Assembly: GCF_028201475.1 (NCBI RefSeq)
Contig: NZ_CP116383.1
Location: 1,426,001-1,490,000 of the forward strand
DNA: 64,000 nucleotides
Direction of reading: 5' to 3'
Source: Vibrio sp. SCSIO 43137
GTDB taxonomy: Bacteria > Pseudomonadota > Gammaproteobacteria > Enterobacterales > Vibrionaceae
The notes under the pieces are model-generated. The model ran no database searches. It was given only the letters and a program-made list of their open reading frames with translations, and was not told the origin of the DNA. A program made the translations under genes and the position numbers. Positions 9,897 to 21,943 of this stretch are shown piece by piece. Each line of letters begins with the position of its first letter. The first letter of the stretch is position 1.

Positions 9897-11618
9897 CTAC
9901 AGCGTCTGATGTAAGGCAAAATATCTGCCTTGCTGTTGCAGAAGCTCATTATGAGTTCCCTGCTCGACAATAGTACCGTTTTCAATCAGACAGATGCTAT
10001 CCATCTGTTCCAGACTGACCAGACGGTGGGTGATAAACAGTACAGTTTTATCGGTGAAATGCTGGTCAAACAGCGCCATTATCTGCTGCTCTGTCTTCTT
10101 ATCCAGACCTTCCGTAGGTTCATCCAGTAGGATAATCGGTGCATTGTGCAGAATAGCCCGTGCAATACCAGTTCTGCGTTTTTCGCCACCGGATAGCTGA
10201 CGCCCGCCATCGCCTAACCAGCTATCCAGCCCTTTATCTTCAATAAGAGCTTCTAAACCAACTTTGTTCAGCACAGCAATTAATTCGCTGTCATCGGCAT
10301 CAGGACGGGCCATAATCAGGTTATCGCGCAGGGAGCCGTTAAGAACATCCACTCGCTGGCTTACTACAGAAATTGAATTACGCAGCACAGCTTCGCTGAT
10401 CTGTTTTATTTCTGTTCCGGCGATGGAGATGCTGCCATTGTTTACATCCCAGTAACGGCATAACAGCTGTAGCAGGGTAGATTTGCCTGAGCCAGTCTGA
10501 CCAAGAATGGCCACGCGGTTTTTCGCCGGTATAGACAGGCTTAGATCCTGAATAGCTGACTGATCGGCATCCGGGTAGCTAAACGAGATATTGTCAAAAC
10601 AGATATCGTATTGCTCAGATTCTAACGGACCATGTTCAGCAAAGGTCACCTCTGGTTCTGCTGTGATAATTTCATTTAAGCGACGGGCAGAAGTTAGTGT
10701 CTGTCCTAAGTACTGGAATGCTCCGGCGATTGGCATTAGCAGTTCAAAACTGGCCATAGTTGCAAAGGCAAACATAGCTACCATAGGATCAGGAGCTGCT
10801 CCGCCAACACCGTCTGCTGCCATCCAGAGAATCAGGGTTAAGGCAAAACCGTTCGCCAGCATAAGCAGGGCATTTGCCAGTCCGGTGAGTTTGGCATTCA
10901 CATACTGGTTGTTAAACAGTTTCTGTTCCGAGTGCAGAATGGCATCCCGGTAGCGCTCCTCAGCAGCAAACAGAACCAATTCACTGTGACCTTGTAACCA
11001 GTCCAGAGAAGTAACACGCAGTGCCGACTTGTTCTCGGTTAGTTCCGCACCGTTTTTCTTACCTAACTTATAGAAAATAACAGGCCAGGTAAGCAGCAGT
11101 GAGAAAAGAAATGCACCAAGGGTCAGACCAAGAGTCATATCAAACCAGCACAGCAGCAGTGTAAGGGAGATAATGCCTAGTACACCGACAATAATTGGGC
11201 TGATTAACCTCAGGTAGACGTGATCCATAGCATCTACGTCAGCCACCAGACGGTTAAGCAGATCACCATCCCTGACATTAGCTACCCGCCCCGGAATCAA
11301 CGGGGTCAACTTTTTAAAGAAAAATACCCTTAGTTCCGTCAGTAGCTTAAACGTTGCGTCATGGCTGACAACTCTTTCCCCCCAGCGTCCTGCGGTACGG
11401 GCAATGGCAAGCCCTCTGACACCACCACCGGGTAACATATAGTTGAAGGTTTGTCTGGCTATGGTAAGGCCGGCAACAGCGGCGGCAGAGATAAACCAGC
11501 CCGACAGAGTAAGCAAACCTATTGAGGCGCATAAAGTCAGAAACGCCAGAATCATCCCTAAAGAGAGGCCGAACCAGTGCTTTTTATACAGTTTCAGAAA
11601 CGGCAGTAAATCACGCAT
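9897..11618 (-). CDS. cydC: Heme/thiol ABC exporter subunit CydC
   Basis: A 573-aa half-transporter with an N-terminal six-helix membrane domain (about 1-310) and a C-terminal ATPase. Walker A GQTGSGKS is at residues 373-380, the signature is LSGGEKRR and Walker B is IILLDEPTEGLD. CydDC is needed for cytochrome bd assembly, and glutathione/cysteine export or heme handling has been proposed for it. The start lies just inside the end of cydD (8-base overlap), so the two are coupled. The trxB-cydD-cydC order matches E. coli. Confidence 0.95.
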   Translation of the reverse strand: MRDLLPFLKLYKKHWFGLSLGMILAFLTLCASIGLLTLSGWFISAAAVAGLTIARQTFNYMLPGGGVRGLAIARTAGRWGERVVSHDATFKLLTELRVFFFKKLTPLIPGRVANVRDGDLLNRLVADVDAMDHVYLRLISPIIVGVLGIISLTLLLCWFDMTLGLTLGAFLFSLLLTWPVIFYKLGKKNGAELTENKSALRVTSLDWLQGHSELVLFAAEERYRDAILHSEQKLFNNQYVNAKLTGLANALLMLANGFALTLILWMAADGVGGAAPDPMVAMFAFATMASFELLMPIAGAFQYLGQTLTSARRLNEIITAEPEVTFAEHGPLESEQYDICFDNISFSYPDADQSAIQDLSLSIPAKNRVAILGQTGSGKSTLLQLLCRYWDVNNGSISIAGTEIKQISEAVLRNSISVVSQRVDVLNGSLRDNLIMARPDADDSELIAVLNKVGLEALIEDKGLDSWLGDGGRQLSGGEKRRTGIARAILHNAPIILLDEPTEGLDKKTEQQIMALFDQHFTDKTVLFITHRLVSLEQMDSICLIENGTIVEQGTHNELLQQQGRYFALHQTL

Positions 11619-13392
11619 CGAGATCTCCTTGTTTCAACTGGGCACGGTTGTTATTGAGCATTTCAGCGAATAGCCCGTCTGATCCAGCCAGTGAAGCGTA
11701 GCTGCCAGATTCAATAATTTTCCCTTGTTGCATCACCAGTATGTTTTCCACACTCTGTAATTGTGACAGTTGATGAGTAATCATAAGTGCCGTACGGCCT
11801 TCAATTTTGTTCGAAATACCCTGCATAACTAGCTTTTCGCTGCGGGCATCCAGACTGGCGGTAGGCTCGTCCAGCAACCAGAAATTGCCTTTCTGCAACA
11901 TAGCCCGTGCCAGAGCAAGGCGCTGTGCCTGACCGACAGAGAGACCGCCGGAACGATCGCTTATCTGATAATCAAGGCCATGTTTGTTTACAAACTCGGC
12001 AGAGAAGGACTCTTCAAGTACCTGACGGATTTCAGCTTCGGTCACTTCATCTCTACCCAGCGTAATGTTTTCTTTAACGGAGCCGTGCAGAAGCAGAGGA
12101 TTTTGTCCTACCCAGCTAATCTGTTCCCGCCACTGAGCTTTATCACTCTGGCTCAGTTCAACACCGTTTACTTTCAGGCTGCCCTCATAAGGCAGAAAAC
12201 CGAGAATAGCGTTGATAAGGCTGGTTTTACCGGCGCCGCTAGGCCCCACCAGAGCCGTCGTCTGGTTTGAATCGATAGTGAATGAAACCGGGCCAAGCAG
12301 TGGTTTACTCTGCGGACTTTTCACAATCAGATCACTGGCACTGATGGCGATGTTTTCAACGCAAGGGATAGCGGTATCCCCCTGTTTCTGTAGTTCGATA
12401 TCGGTTTCCAGAAACTCGACAATACTTTCTGCGGCACCAACCGCCTGTGCCTTGGCATGGTAAAAAGTACCAAGGTCCCGTAGCGGCTGATAAAACTCTG
12501 GTGCCAGAATCAGGATAAACAGGCCGGTAAACAAGGTAATACCTGCACCGTAATAGCCAAAGTCCAGCTCACCTATAAAGCTGAAACCAAAGTAAACAGC
12601 AGTAATCGCGATAGAGATAGAGGTGAAAAATTCCAGAACGGCTGACGATAAAAAGGCGACTTTCAGCACGTCCATGGTACGGCTTCTGAATACTTCAGAG
12701 GCACCACGCAAAGTTTCTGTTTCCACTTCTGAACGGTTGAACAGCCTGATAGTGGTCATAGATTGCAGGCGGTCATAAAAATGTCCTGACAACCTCTGCA
12801 GAGCTTTAAAGTTTTTCCGGTTAGCATCGGAAGCCTTTTTGCCGACCAGTGCCATAAAGATAGGCACCAATGGTGCGGTGATCAGAAAAATCAGGCCGGC
12901 TGCCCAGTTGGTTGGAAACACCACGACCAGAATGATTAACGGGGTGAGTACTGACAGGGACATCTGCGGAAGATAGCGGGCAAAGAAATCCTGCATATCT
13001 TCTACTTGTTCCAGTAACAGGGTTGCCCATGTTCCGGCTGGCTTACCCTTGATATAGGCTGGGCCGACTTCCCTTAACCTTTGCAGAATAAGATGGCGGA
13101 TATAACCGCGTATCTGTTCACCGGCGCGGAAACCGGCTATCTCTCTTCCCCATGTACAGGCAGATCGGGCGGCTATGGTGGCAAACAGGCCGACAAAGTG
13201 AGGAATTAGCTGATGTTTGTCGGTGTTTTCAATAATAAGCTGGTGAAGTATGGAAGCAAGAAGGCCTGCCTGTGCCAGCAGAAGTAGACTGGATATAACA
13301 CCAAGAGAGATGGTAAGCATTAACCAACGCTTAGCCTGTTTCCCTTGTTGTTTCAGCCACTTATTTAAGTTTCGCTGTTTAGATTTGTCCAT
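11611..13392 (-). CDS. cydD: Heme/thiol ABC exporter subunit CydD
   Basis: A 593-aa ABC half-transporter and partner of CydC. It has a basic N-terminus followed by membrane helices and the conserved stretch RGYIRHLILQRLREVGPAYI. The ATPase follows, with Walker A GPSGAGKT near residue 390, signature LSVGQAQRLALAR and Walker B FWLLDEPTASLD. The signature is LSVGQ rather than LSGGQ, which is also seen in other CydD proteins. It lies upstream of and overlaps cydC. trxB is 244 bases upstream with its own terminator in between, so cydDC probably has its own promoter. Confidence 0.95.
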   Translation of the reverse strand: MDKSKQRNLNKWLKQQGKQAKRWLMLTISLGVISSLLLLAQAGLLASILHQLIIENTDKHQLIPHFVGLFATIAARSACTWGREIAGFRAGEQIRGYIRHLILQRLREVGPAYIKGKPAGTWATLLLEQVEDMQDFFARYLPQMSLSVLTPLIILVVVFPTNWAAGLIFLITAPLVPIFMALVGKKASDANRKNFKALQRLSGHFYDRLQSMTTIRLFNRSEVETETLRGASEVFRSRTMDVLKVAFLSSAVLEFFTSISIAITAVYFGFSFIGELDFGYYGAGITLFTGLFILILAPEFYQPLRDLGTFYHAKAQAVGAAESIVEFLETDIELQKQGDTAIPCVENIAISASDLIVKSPQSKPLLGPVSFTIDSNQTTALVGPSGAGKTSLINAILGFLPYEGSLKVNGVELSQSDKAQWREQISWVGQNPLLLHGSVKENITLGRDEVTEAEIRQVLEESFSAEFVNKHGLDYQISDRSGGLSVGQAQRLALARAMLQKGNFWLLDEPTASLDARSEKLVMQGISNKIEGRTALMITHQLSQLQSVENILVMQQGKIIESGSYASLAGSDGLFAEMLNNNRAQLKQGDLDA

Positions 13393-13571
13393 TACTTTGA
13401 AGGTGTTCTTTTAATAATTGTTATCAGGAGTTGTACTTGCAGGTTATCGCCGCTGTTCAGGAACGAATAACTGTGCCGGTAAAACCAATGGGTTTAATAC
13501 CTGAGTCTCCGGCAATACAAGCTACTTTGTGGATGGCAGTATTGGCTGGAAAACCCGGAGCCTGAGTATAC

Positions 13572-13604
13572 AAAAAGAAAACCAGCGGGAATACCACTGG
13601 TTTA
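13572..13604 (-). terminator. Terminator downstream of trxB
   Basis: Read on the minus strand, an AAACCAG...CTGGTTT stem with inner GG/CC pairs is followed by TTCTTTTT. It begins about 30 bases after the trxB stop. The remaining sequence from 13436 to 13571 shows no supported gene. Confidence 0.65.
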
Positions 13605-13636
13605 TAGGGTTTTGATATCAGGCCACTATTTGCTGA

Positions 13637-14611
<975 letters not shown>

Positions 14612-14686
14612 TTATATTAATTTTTGTCGATTGTAAGTAAAAACCGCATCAGGTTAAAGAGTAAATGCTGAAGCCGGAAAATAGTG

Positions 14687-14723
14687 ATTGCCGTTCTGCC
14701 GGAATTATAGGCAGAACGGCAAT
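14687..14723 (-). terminator. Strong hairpin terminator after the DASS transporter
   Basis: A perfect 14-bp inverted repeat (14687-14700 with 14710-14723, 9-base loop) begins 21 bases after the transporter stop. On the minus strand it is followed by the weakly T-rich CACTATTTTCC. Confidence 0.65.
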
Positions 14724-14743
14724 CTGGTTATTTTACCTGTTGC

Positions 14744-16117
14744 TTATGACCAGAAGAAATGCGCTATCACTGTCAGGGTACAGATGCAGACAAGGTTAAG
14801 CACGATTCCCACCCGCATCATATCTCTCTGTTCTATATGACCTGAGGCAAATACTAAAGCATTTGGCGGTGTTGCCACTGGCAGCATAAAGGCGCATGAA
14901 GCTGATACGGCAATAATTACAGACAGTATTACCGGAGAGACGCCGAGTACTTCTGCAATGCTGGCAAATATTGGGATGAGCAGTGCCGCACTGGCGGTAT
15001 TACTGGCGAACTCAGTAAGAAATACCACAAACCCAATAATAGCAAGCAGGGTAATAAACATACCCATCTGGCTAAGAACTTCGCTTAGCTGTTGGGCAAG
15101 AAAAACACTGGTGCCGGTTGCCTTCAATACATTACTCAGGCAGATACCACCGCCAAATAAGAGTAACACACCCCAGTCGACGGTCTTTTCAATATCCTTC
15201 CACTCAACTACCCGGGCAGAACCCAGCATCAGTATCGCGCCTATTGCAACTAGAGTATCGAACTTAGAGAAGCCGCCAAGCATAGCGTTAATGGGTTTGC
15301 TGAATATCCAGAAGCTGACGGTGATAAGGAAGATCATTAAGGTGAGCTTGCGGTTAGTGGTCCACTCCAGCGTAGTATGATGAATTTCGAAGGTGTGCTT
15401 CAGATTCGGCTTAGTGATCAGATAAAGCACAATGACCGCAATGGGTAGCAGAGTCAGTGAGACAGGCAGCCCCATTGCCACCCAGTCGGTAAAGCTCAGG
15501 CCGAGTTCGGCTGCTGCAATCGCGTTAGGCGGGCTGCCTACCAGAGTAGCGATTCCGCCGATTGAGGCGCAATACGCTATGCCTAACAGAACAAAAATAT
15601 AAGTACTTTTATGTTTCTGTTTATCAACATTACTCATAACGCCAAGCACCAATGGCAGCATCATAGCAATGGTAGCTGTGTTAGAGATCCACATTGAAAG
15701 CCCTGCACTGACGGAAAACAGCATAAGTACTGCCAGCGACATTTTGCCCTTGGCGGCAATTAAAACCTTATCGGCAATGGCTTTATCAATTTCTTGTTTA
15801 TGCAGGGCAGCCGCAAGGGCAAAACCACCAAGGAAAATAAAGATAATGGAATTTGCAAAGTGGCTTAACGCCTTTGAGGTATCAAAAATGCCAAAAACAA
15901 CGGCAAGCATGGGCACCAGAAGGGCAGTGATGCTGACGTGCAACGCTTCTGTCAGCCATAATATGGCGATAAAGATTAGGATGCTAAGTCCGTAAACAAT
16001 GTCCTTCTCAAAAGGAAGTGTAAACAGCAGAGTCAAAAACAGGGCGATATCCAGAATGATAATGGTCGCTTTTTTGATCATATACCCTTTTGGAGAATGA
16101 GAGGATAATTCCAACAT
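14744..16117 (-). CDS. DASS/SLC13 family divalent anion:Na+ symporter
   Basis: A 457-aa inner-membrane carrier with roughly 11-12 hydrophobic segments. It carries the two Ser-Asn-Thr signatures of the DASS family: [13 protein letters not shown] in the first half and [14 protein letters not shown] in the second. The expected substrates are C4-dicarboxylates, citrate or sulfate. The [15 protein letters not shown] ending resembles dicarboxylate members, but sequence alone does not settle it. The start at 16117 is chosen because CAGGAG lies 9 bases upstream; a second Met at residue 13 lacks this. The upstream gap holds a 93-base inverted repeat. Confidence 0.88.
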   Translation of the reverse strand: MLELSSHSPKGYMIKKATIIILDIALFLTLLFTLPFEKDIVYGLSILIFIAILWLTEALHVSITALLVPMLAVVFGIFDTSKALSHFANSIIFIFLGGFALAAALHKQEIDKAIADKVLIAAKGKMSLAVLMLFSVSAGLSMWISNTATIAMMLPLVLGVMSNVDKQKHKSTYIFVLLGIAYCASIGGIATLVGSPPNAIAAAELGLSFTDWVAMGLPVSLTLLPIAVIVLYLITKPNLKHTFEIHHTTLEWTTNRKLTLMIFLITVSFWIFSKPINAMLGGFSKFDTLVAIGAILMLGSARVVEWKDIEKTVDWGVLLLFGGGICLSNVLKATGTSVFLAQQLSEVLSQMGMFITLLAIIGFVVFLTEFASNTASAALLIPIFASIAEVLGVSPVILSVIIAVSASCAFMLPVATPPNALVFASGHIEQRDMMRVGIVLNLVCICTLTVIAHFFWS

Positions 16118-16141
16118 ACCAAACTCCTGATTTGTAGTAGA

Positions 16142-16234
16142 TATACCAAATTAACCTCTGCTTGGTAGACAACTAATACGTAGTAAAGTCGTAAGCTCAT
16201 TACATTAAGTTATGCCAGAGGTTAGTTAGGTATA
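16142..16234. repeat. Imperfect inverted repeat with TATACCNAA ends
   Basis: Two 19-base arms (16142-16160 and 16216-16234) match at 17 of 19 positions in inverted orientation and are separated by 55 bases. Both outer ends read TATACCNAA, the same as the smaller hairpin at 21944-21970. It lies just upstream of the transporter gene. It may be a dispersed palindromic repeat or a regulatory fold. Confidence 0.5.
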
Positions 16235-16362
16235 ACGATTTAAGTATAGAAGTTAACGTATTGTTTTGGCGGGTGAACTTAGTGTTTTGTTGCGAAAACC
16301 GCTGCAAAAGCCGATCTGGTTAAAATATTCAACGAAATCTGTAGCTGAGAGCTAAGCAGAGA

Positions 16363-17035
<673 letters not shown>

Positions 17036-17046
17036 CGGCAATTCCT

Positions 17047-17370
17047 TTAAACGTGACGGTTTCTTTGTGCCCACATACCGACAACAATAAAGCTGGACAA
17101 CACAGCCGCAAACAGTGTCCCTCTGTCAAGAGAGTGGAGCCAGCCAGACAGAAGCGGCGAAGCTTTGACAATCAGTAAGCCGTAACCAAAGGCATTCAGG
17201 GCGATAAAGGCCAGTGTCCTGATGATGAAATGTTGTCCTGATAATATATTACGCAATAAGCGGTTAATATCTCCGCCCAGAATAACAAGGCTACAGGCGA
17301 TAAAGGCAACTGAAATCTGCGAAATGTAATGTACGATGTGCTGACCTGCCGGGGCAAATACTTCCAGCAT
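17047..17370 (-). CDS. DUF3392 family membrane protein (intact copy)
   Basis: A 107-aa protein with three or four hydrophobic segments, starting MLEVFAPAGQHIVHYISQ and ending MWAQRNRHV. It belongs to DUF3392, a small family of unknown function common in Vibrio. The start at 17370 is preceded by GCGGAGA at good spacing; the open frame continues upstream without a better start. It sits just upstream of sanA on the same strand and probably shares its transcript. Most of this gene (all but the last dozen or so codons) is repeated at 18950-19233. Confidence 0.75.
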   Translation of the reverse strand: MLEVFAPAGQHIVHYISQISVAFIACSLVILGGDINRLLRNILSGQHFIIRTLAFIALNAFGYGLLIVKASPLLSGWLHSLDRGTLFAAVLSSFIVVGMWAQRNRHV

Positions 17371-18949
17371 TATTATGTCTCCGCAACTTGGCAGACCATA
17401 AATCCGCCAGAGAAAACAATCAGCATACCGCAATCTGAAATGCGTTTCCCGCCTCTGGGTCAATAATTTTTTATCAGACAAGTATATTGACCCTAGGTAT
17501 AATGCTTCGCCCGAACTAAGAAACTCAGAATAACTCCTTATGCCCTCACTTCCGATCGATGCAATAAAAACCCAATTTATTCAAAGCATTAAGCAGAATC
17601 ACCTTGTTGTGGAAGCTGAAACTGGCTCAGGTAAGTCGACTAAGCTGCCGCTGTGGTCGAGAGCTTGTGGCCGGGTTTTAGTGGTTGAGCCAAGAAGAAT
17701 TGCCTGCACTTCTCTGGCAGAGTTTATTGCCGGAAATGAAGCTTGTCAGTTGGGGGATAAGATTGGTTACGCCATAAAACTGGACAGCTGCTTTAACGAA
17801 AACAGTGAAGTGGTGTTTGTTACCCCGGGCGTAGCATTGCGCTGGCTGGCAGAAAACCGGCTGGAAGATTTTGATGTGGTTTTAATCGATGAGTTTCATG
17901 AGCGGCGCTGGGATACGGATCTGCTACTTGCCCTTCTGAAACAGATTAACCGGCATCGCCTTGTGATCACCTCTGCCACTATCGAGGGAGAGAAACTGGC
18001 GGCTTATGTCGGCGCTGAGAGGATGGCAGCCGAAGGACGGGTCTATAAGGTTGATATTGAGCATTCCGCCGCTGACAGTCACTATCTGCCGGATCAAAGG
18101 GAGTTAGATAAAAGAGTACTGGATGCAGTAAAAGCAAACCTCAGCCGGAGTGAAGGCGATATTTTGGTGTTTCTTCCGGGCAGAAAGGAGATTAGCCAAT
18201 GTATGCAGGCACTGAAAGCGGTGCCAGAAGTTATCACTGTTCCTTTGCACTCATCAGTATCCGATGAACAGAGGCATCAGGCTCTTCATAAACTTGAGCA
18301 ACGAAAAGTGGTTCTGGCCACCAATATTGCTGAGACCTCTCTGACCATTCCTGATATTAGTTTGGTGATTGACTCCGGTTTAGAGCGCAGAACCGGTCAG
18401 AGAAACGGAAGAACAGTACTGTCACTGAAAAGTATATCTAAGGCCAGTGCCAGGCAGAGAGCAGGCAGGCAGGGCGGGTAATGGATGGGCGTTGTATCCG
18501 CCTGTATGGCCGCCATGCGGCTATGGAGTCAGTTACCCCGCCTGAGTTACTTCGCGAAGACTGACAGAAGCGATGCTGGCATGTGCTTGTTGTGGTTATC
18601 AACTGGTGCAGCTTTCATTTCTGGATACTCTACCGGCAAAGTCTCTGGCGAATGCACGTGCCTATCTTGAAGGTATGCGGGCTATTGATAGCAAGGGTAA
18701 GGTTACAGAACATGGAAGAGTTATCTATCCTCTGCCAATCGATGCGCTATACGCTGACTTAATTACCAGAATGGAGACAAAAAAAGCCACTGAAGCCATG
18801 GTTGATCTGGCTGCTGGTTTGTCAGTTCCGGCTAATCTATACAAGTTGCCCTGTTCAGAAGAGAAAGCAGAACGTCTGAATGAACAGGAGAAGCAGCACT
18901 GTGATGGCGAGCTGATTATCCGTCTGGTTCGTGGTGAAACTTTTGATTC
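17087..18949. repeat. Direct tandem duplication, left copy (1863 bp)
   Basis: This copy runs from inside the 3' end of DUF3392 through the hrpB promoter to about codon 470 of hrpB, and is then followed directly by the right copy. It differs from the right copy by two single-base deletions, near 18467-18474 (GGG to GG) and near 18555-18557 (AA to A). No shared bases are needed at the joint (GATTC/ATAAAG). Confidence 0.95.
17475..17503 (+). promoter_or_regulatory. hrpB promoter, left copy
   Basis: CAGACA (17475-17480), 17-base spacer, perfect TATAAT (17498-17503), 37 bases before the ATG at 17540. The same promoter is repeated at 19338-19366 before the intact gene. Confidence 0.65.
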
Positions 18950-18953
18950 ATAA
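17540..18953 (+). pseudogene. hrpB: Broken 5' copy of hrpB
   Basis: This carries the first 60 percent of hrpB but cannot make the full protein. The frame is intact to about residue 310 (helicase motifs AETGSGKS, DEFHERRWD, SATIEG, TNIAETSLTIP all present). It then shifts after the motif-VI region (RQRAGRQ) because one G is missing, and stops at 18481. A second missing A near 18556 restores a later frame. At 18949 the hrpB sequence ends abruptly and joins DUF3392 sequence, giving a stop at 18951-18953. Compare the intact gene at 19403. Confidence 0.9.
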
Positions 18954-19233
18954 AGCTGGACAACACAGCCGCAAACAGTGTCCCTCTGTCAAGAGAGTGG
19001 AGCCAGCCAGACAGAAGCGGCGAAGCTTTGACAATCAGTAAGCCGTAACCAAAGGCATTCAGGGCGATAAAGGCCAGTGTCCTGATGATGAAATGTTGTC
19101 CTGATAATATATTACGCAATAAGCGGTTAATATCTCCGCCCAGAATAACAAGGCTACAGGCGATAAAGGCAACTGAAATCTGCGAAATGTAATGTACGAT
19201 GTGCTGACCTGCCGGGGCAAATACTTCCAGCAT
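18916..19233 (-). pseudogene. DUF3392 gene, truncated second copy
   Basis: Identical to the intact DUF3392 gene from its ATG (19233) to the duplication joint at 18950. There it loses the last dozen or so codons (the part ending in MWAQRNRHV) and reads instead into antisense hrpB, ending MNQKFHHEPDG. The membrane segments are mostly kept but the normal C-terminus is gone. It has no sanA downstream. Confidence 0.85.
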
Positions 19234-20814
19234 TATTATGTCTCCGCAACTTGGCAGACCATAAATCCGCCAGAGAAAACAATCAGCATACCGCAATCTG
19301 AAATGCGTTTCCCGCCTCTGGGTCAATAATTTTTTATCAGACAAGTATATTGACCCTAGGTATAATGCTTCGCCCGAACTAAGAAACTCAGAATAACTCC
19401 TTATGCCCTCACTTCCGATCGATGCAATAAAAACCCAATTTATTCAAAGCATTAAGCAGAATCACCTTGTTGTGGAAGCTGAAACTGGCTCAGGTAAGTC
19501 GACTAAGCTGCCGCTGTGGTCGAGAGCTTGTGGCCGGGTTTTAGTGGTTGAGCCAAGAAGAATTGCCTGCACTTCTCTGGCAGAGTTTATTGCCGGAAAT
19601 GAAGCTTGTCAGTTGGGGGATAAGATTGGTTACGCCATAAAACTGGACAGCTGCTTTAACGAAAACAGTGAAGTGGTGTTTGTTACCCCGGGCGTAGCAT
19701 TGCGCTGGCTGGCAGAAAACCGGCTGGAAGATTTTGATGTGGTTTTAATCGATGAGTTTCATGAGCGGCGCTGGGATACGGATCTGCTACTTGCCCTTCT
19801 GAAACAGATTAACCGGCATCGCCTTGTGATCACCTCTGCCACTATCGAGGGAGAGAAACTGGCGGCTTATGTCGGCGCTGAGAGGATGGCAGCCGAAGGA
19901 CGGGTCTATAAGGTTGATATTGAGCATTCCGCCGCTGACAGTCACTATCTGCCGGATCAAAGGGAGTTAGATAAAAGAGTACTGGATGCAGTAAAAGCAA
20001 ACCTCAGCCGGAGTGAAGGCGATATTTTGGTGTTTCTTCCGGGCAGAAAGGAGATTAGCCAATGTATGCAGGCACTGAAAGCGGTGCCAGAAGTTATCAC
20101 TGTTCCTTTGCACTCATCAGTATCCGATGAACAGAGGCATCAGGCTCTTCATAAACTTGAGCAACGAAAAGTGGTTCTGGCCACCAATATTGCTGAGACC
20201 TCTCTGACCATTCCTGATATTAGTTTGGTGATTGACTCCGGTTTAGAGCGCAGAACCGGTCAGAGAAACGGAAGAACAGTACTGTCACTGAAAAGTATAT
20301 CTAAGGCCAGTGCCAGGCAGAGAGCAGGCAGGGCAGGGCGGGTAATGGATGGGCGTTGTATCCGCCTGTATGGCCGCCATGCGGCTATGGAGTCAGTTAC
20401 CCCGCCTGAGTTACTTCGCGAAGAACTGACAGAAGCGATGCTGGCATGTGCTTGTTGTGGTTATCAACTGGTGCAGCTTTCATTTCTGGATACTCTACCG
20501 GCAAAGTCTCTGGCGAATGCACGTGCCTATCTTGAAGGTATGCGGGCTATTGATAGCAAGGGTAAGGTTACAGAACATGGAAGAGTTATCTATCCTCTGC
20601 CAATCGATGCGCTATACGCTGACTTAATTACCAGAATGGAGACAAAAAAAGCCACTGAAGCCATGGTTGATCTGGCTGCTGGTTTGTCAGTTCCGGCTAA
20701 TCTATACAAGTTGCCCTGTTCAGAAGAGAAAGCAGAACGTCTGAATGAACAGGAGAAGCAGCACTGTGATGGCGAGCTGATTATCCGTCTGGTTCGTGGT
20801 GAAACTTTTGATTC
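18950..20814. repeat. Direct tandem duplication, right copy (1865 bp)
   Basis: Second unit of the duplication. Its hrpB part is in frame and continues into the only full-length hrpB. It is two bases longer than the left copy because it lacks the two deletions. Confidence 0.95.
19338..19366 (+). promoter_or_regulatory. hrpB promoter, right copy (intact gene)
   Basis: CAGACA, 17-base spacer, TATAAT at 19361-19366, 37 bases before the ATG at 19403. Exact repeat of the left-copy promoter. Confidence 0.65.
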
Positions 20815-21751
20815 CCTGAATGTGGACAGTGATGCCCTAAAAGAGGCGAAAGCCCTCGCCAGACAGATGAGGGAGTTATTCGAGCTTCCTCAACTGGAGG
20901 TCGCATCTGCTCTGGACAGGCAGTCACTGGTTAAGTCGATCATCAACAGCCATAGTGAGCTGGTATTTGTCCGGCGGGAGAAGCGGCGTCAGGCGTTGGG
21001 AAATGGTTACAGTGAAGTGTCACCGGGCAGAAATAGCCGCTTTAGCGATAAATCCGAAGCGGCCATTGTATTAGATCAACACTCATTGCCGGGAAGAGGG
21101 GTGAAACAGACACTGAATCTGGCCACGGTTATGTTGCCTGTTCCCCTTAGCTATTTGTCTGACGCTTCTCTGGGAGAGTGGCTTCAGGGAGAAACCCTGC
21201 TTGAGAACGGTAAGATATATTCCCGGTTTGACCTTATTTATGCCGGAAGAAACATTGCCAGCAAAAGGGTGCAACCGGAAGGCGATCTGTTACTTAAGTC
21301 AATTCTGGATGCGGTTATTTCTCAGGAGATCTTACCCGGTTTTGCCAGTGAGCGTAGCCAGCAGATTGCGCACTGGTGTTTATACAATCAACTTGGCTTG
21401 GCCGAAACAAAAAATGATATTAGTGAACTAAGTTTTGAAAGCTGGTTTACCGGACAGCTACAAGAGCTTGGCATCAGTACAGCAGATGAACTTAGCATGT
21501 TCAGCGGTGAGGATTTTCCTTTTCAGGGTATTCCTTACTGGGAGTATAAAGAGTTTGCTGAAACTTACCCCTATAACATCAATCTGGGTGATCTCAGAAT
21601 GAAAGTAGAGTATTTTGCCGGCAGAAAACTGGTGCAAATTGTGTATCTTGAGGGAAACCGTAAGGGAGATCCCAAACGTTGGGAGTTGCCTAAGTGGCAA
21701 GGTTGGCAGATTCAATATAAAAAAGCCAGCCGCATAAAAATAATTAAATAA
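19403..21751 (+). CDS. hrpB: ATP-dependent RNA helicase HrpB
   Basis: A 782-aa DEAH-box helicase of the HrpB family; its physiological role is poorly known. Walker A AETGSGKS is at residues 27-34, the DEAH-type box reads DEFH near 117-120, with motif III SAT, TNIAETSLTIPDI as motif V, and RQRAGRAGR as motif VI. The HA2/OB-like C-terminal region ends with PKRWELPKWQGWQIQYKKASRIK, as in other HrpB proteins. It is slightly shorter than the E. coli protein. Its first 60 percent is repeated upstream, but this copy is uninterrupted and has its own promoter. Confidence 0.95.
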   Translation: MPSLPIDAIKTQFIQSIKQNHLVVEAETGSGKSTKLPLWSRACGRVLVVEPRRIACTSLAEFIAGNEACQLGDKIGYAIKLDSCFNENSEVVFVTPGVALRWLAENRLEDFDVVLIDEFHERRWDTDLLLALLKQINRHRLVITSATIEGEKLAAYVGAERMAAEGRVYKVDIEHSAADSHYLPDQRELDKRVLDAVKANLSRSEGDILVFLPGRKEISQCMQALKAVPEVITVPLHSSVSDEQRHQALHKLEQRKVVLATNIAETSLTIPDISLVIDSGLERRTGQRNGRTVLSLKSISKASARQRAGRAGRVMDGRCIRLYGRHAAMESVTPPELLREELTEAMLACACCGYQLVQLSFLDTLPAKSLANARAYLEGMRAIDSKGKVTEHGRVIYPLPIDALYADLITRMETKKATEAMVDLAAGLSVPANLYKLPCSEEKAERLNEQEKQHCDGELIIRLVRGETFDSLNVDSDALKEAKALARQMRELFELPQLEVASALDRQSLVKSIINSHSELVFVRREKRRQALGNGYSEVSPGRNSRFSDKSEAAIVLDQHSLPGRGVKQTLNLATVMLPVPLSYLSDASLGEWLQGETLLENGKIYSRFDLIYAGRNIASKRVQPEGDLLLKSILDAVISQEILPGFASERSQQIAHWCLYNQLGLAETKNDISELSFESWFTGQLQELGISTADELSMFSGEDFPFQGIPYWEYKEFAETYPYNINLGDLRMKVEYFAGRKLVQIVYLEGNRKGDPKRWELPKWQGWQIQYKKASRIKIIK

Positions 21752-21943
21752 CGGATAAGCTTGATTTCAAAGTAATTTACTTTGATAGCTAAAATATTAA
21801 ACGTAAGAACCAAGAGTTAGAACAGCTGTATATTAACTTGTTAACAATCTGGTTTTTATATTCCTTTTACCTTATATAGCAAAGTATAAAAGACCAATGT
21901 TTTATATCGCATTGCTATATGCATAAAGGTGGTCAATAGTAGT

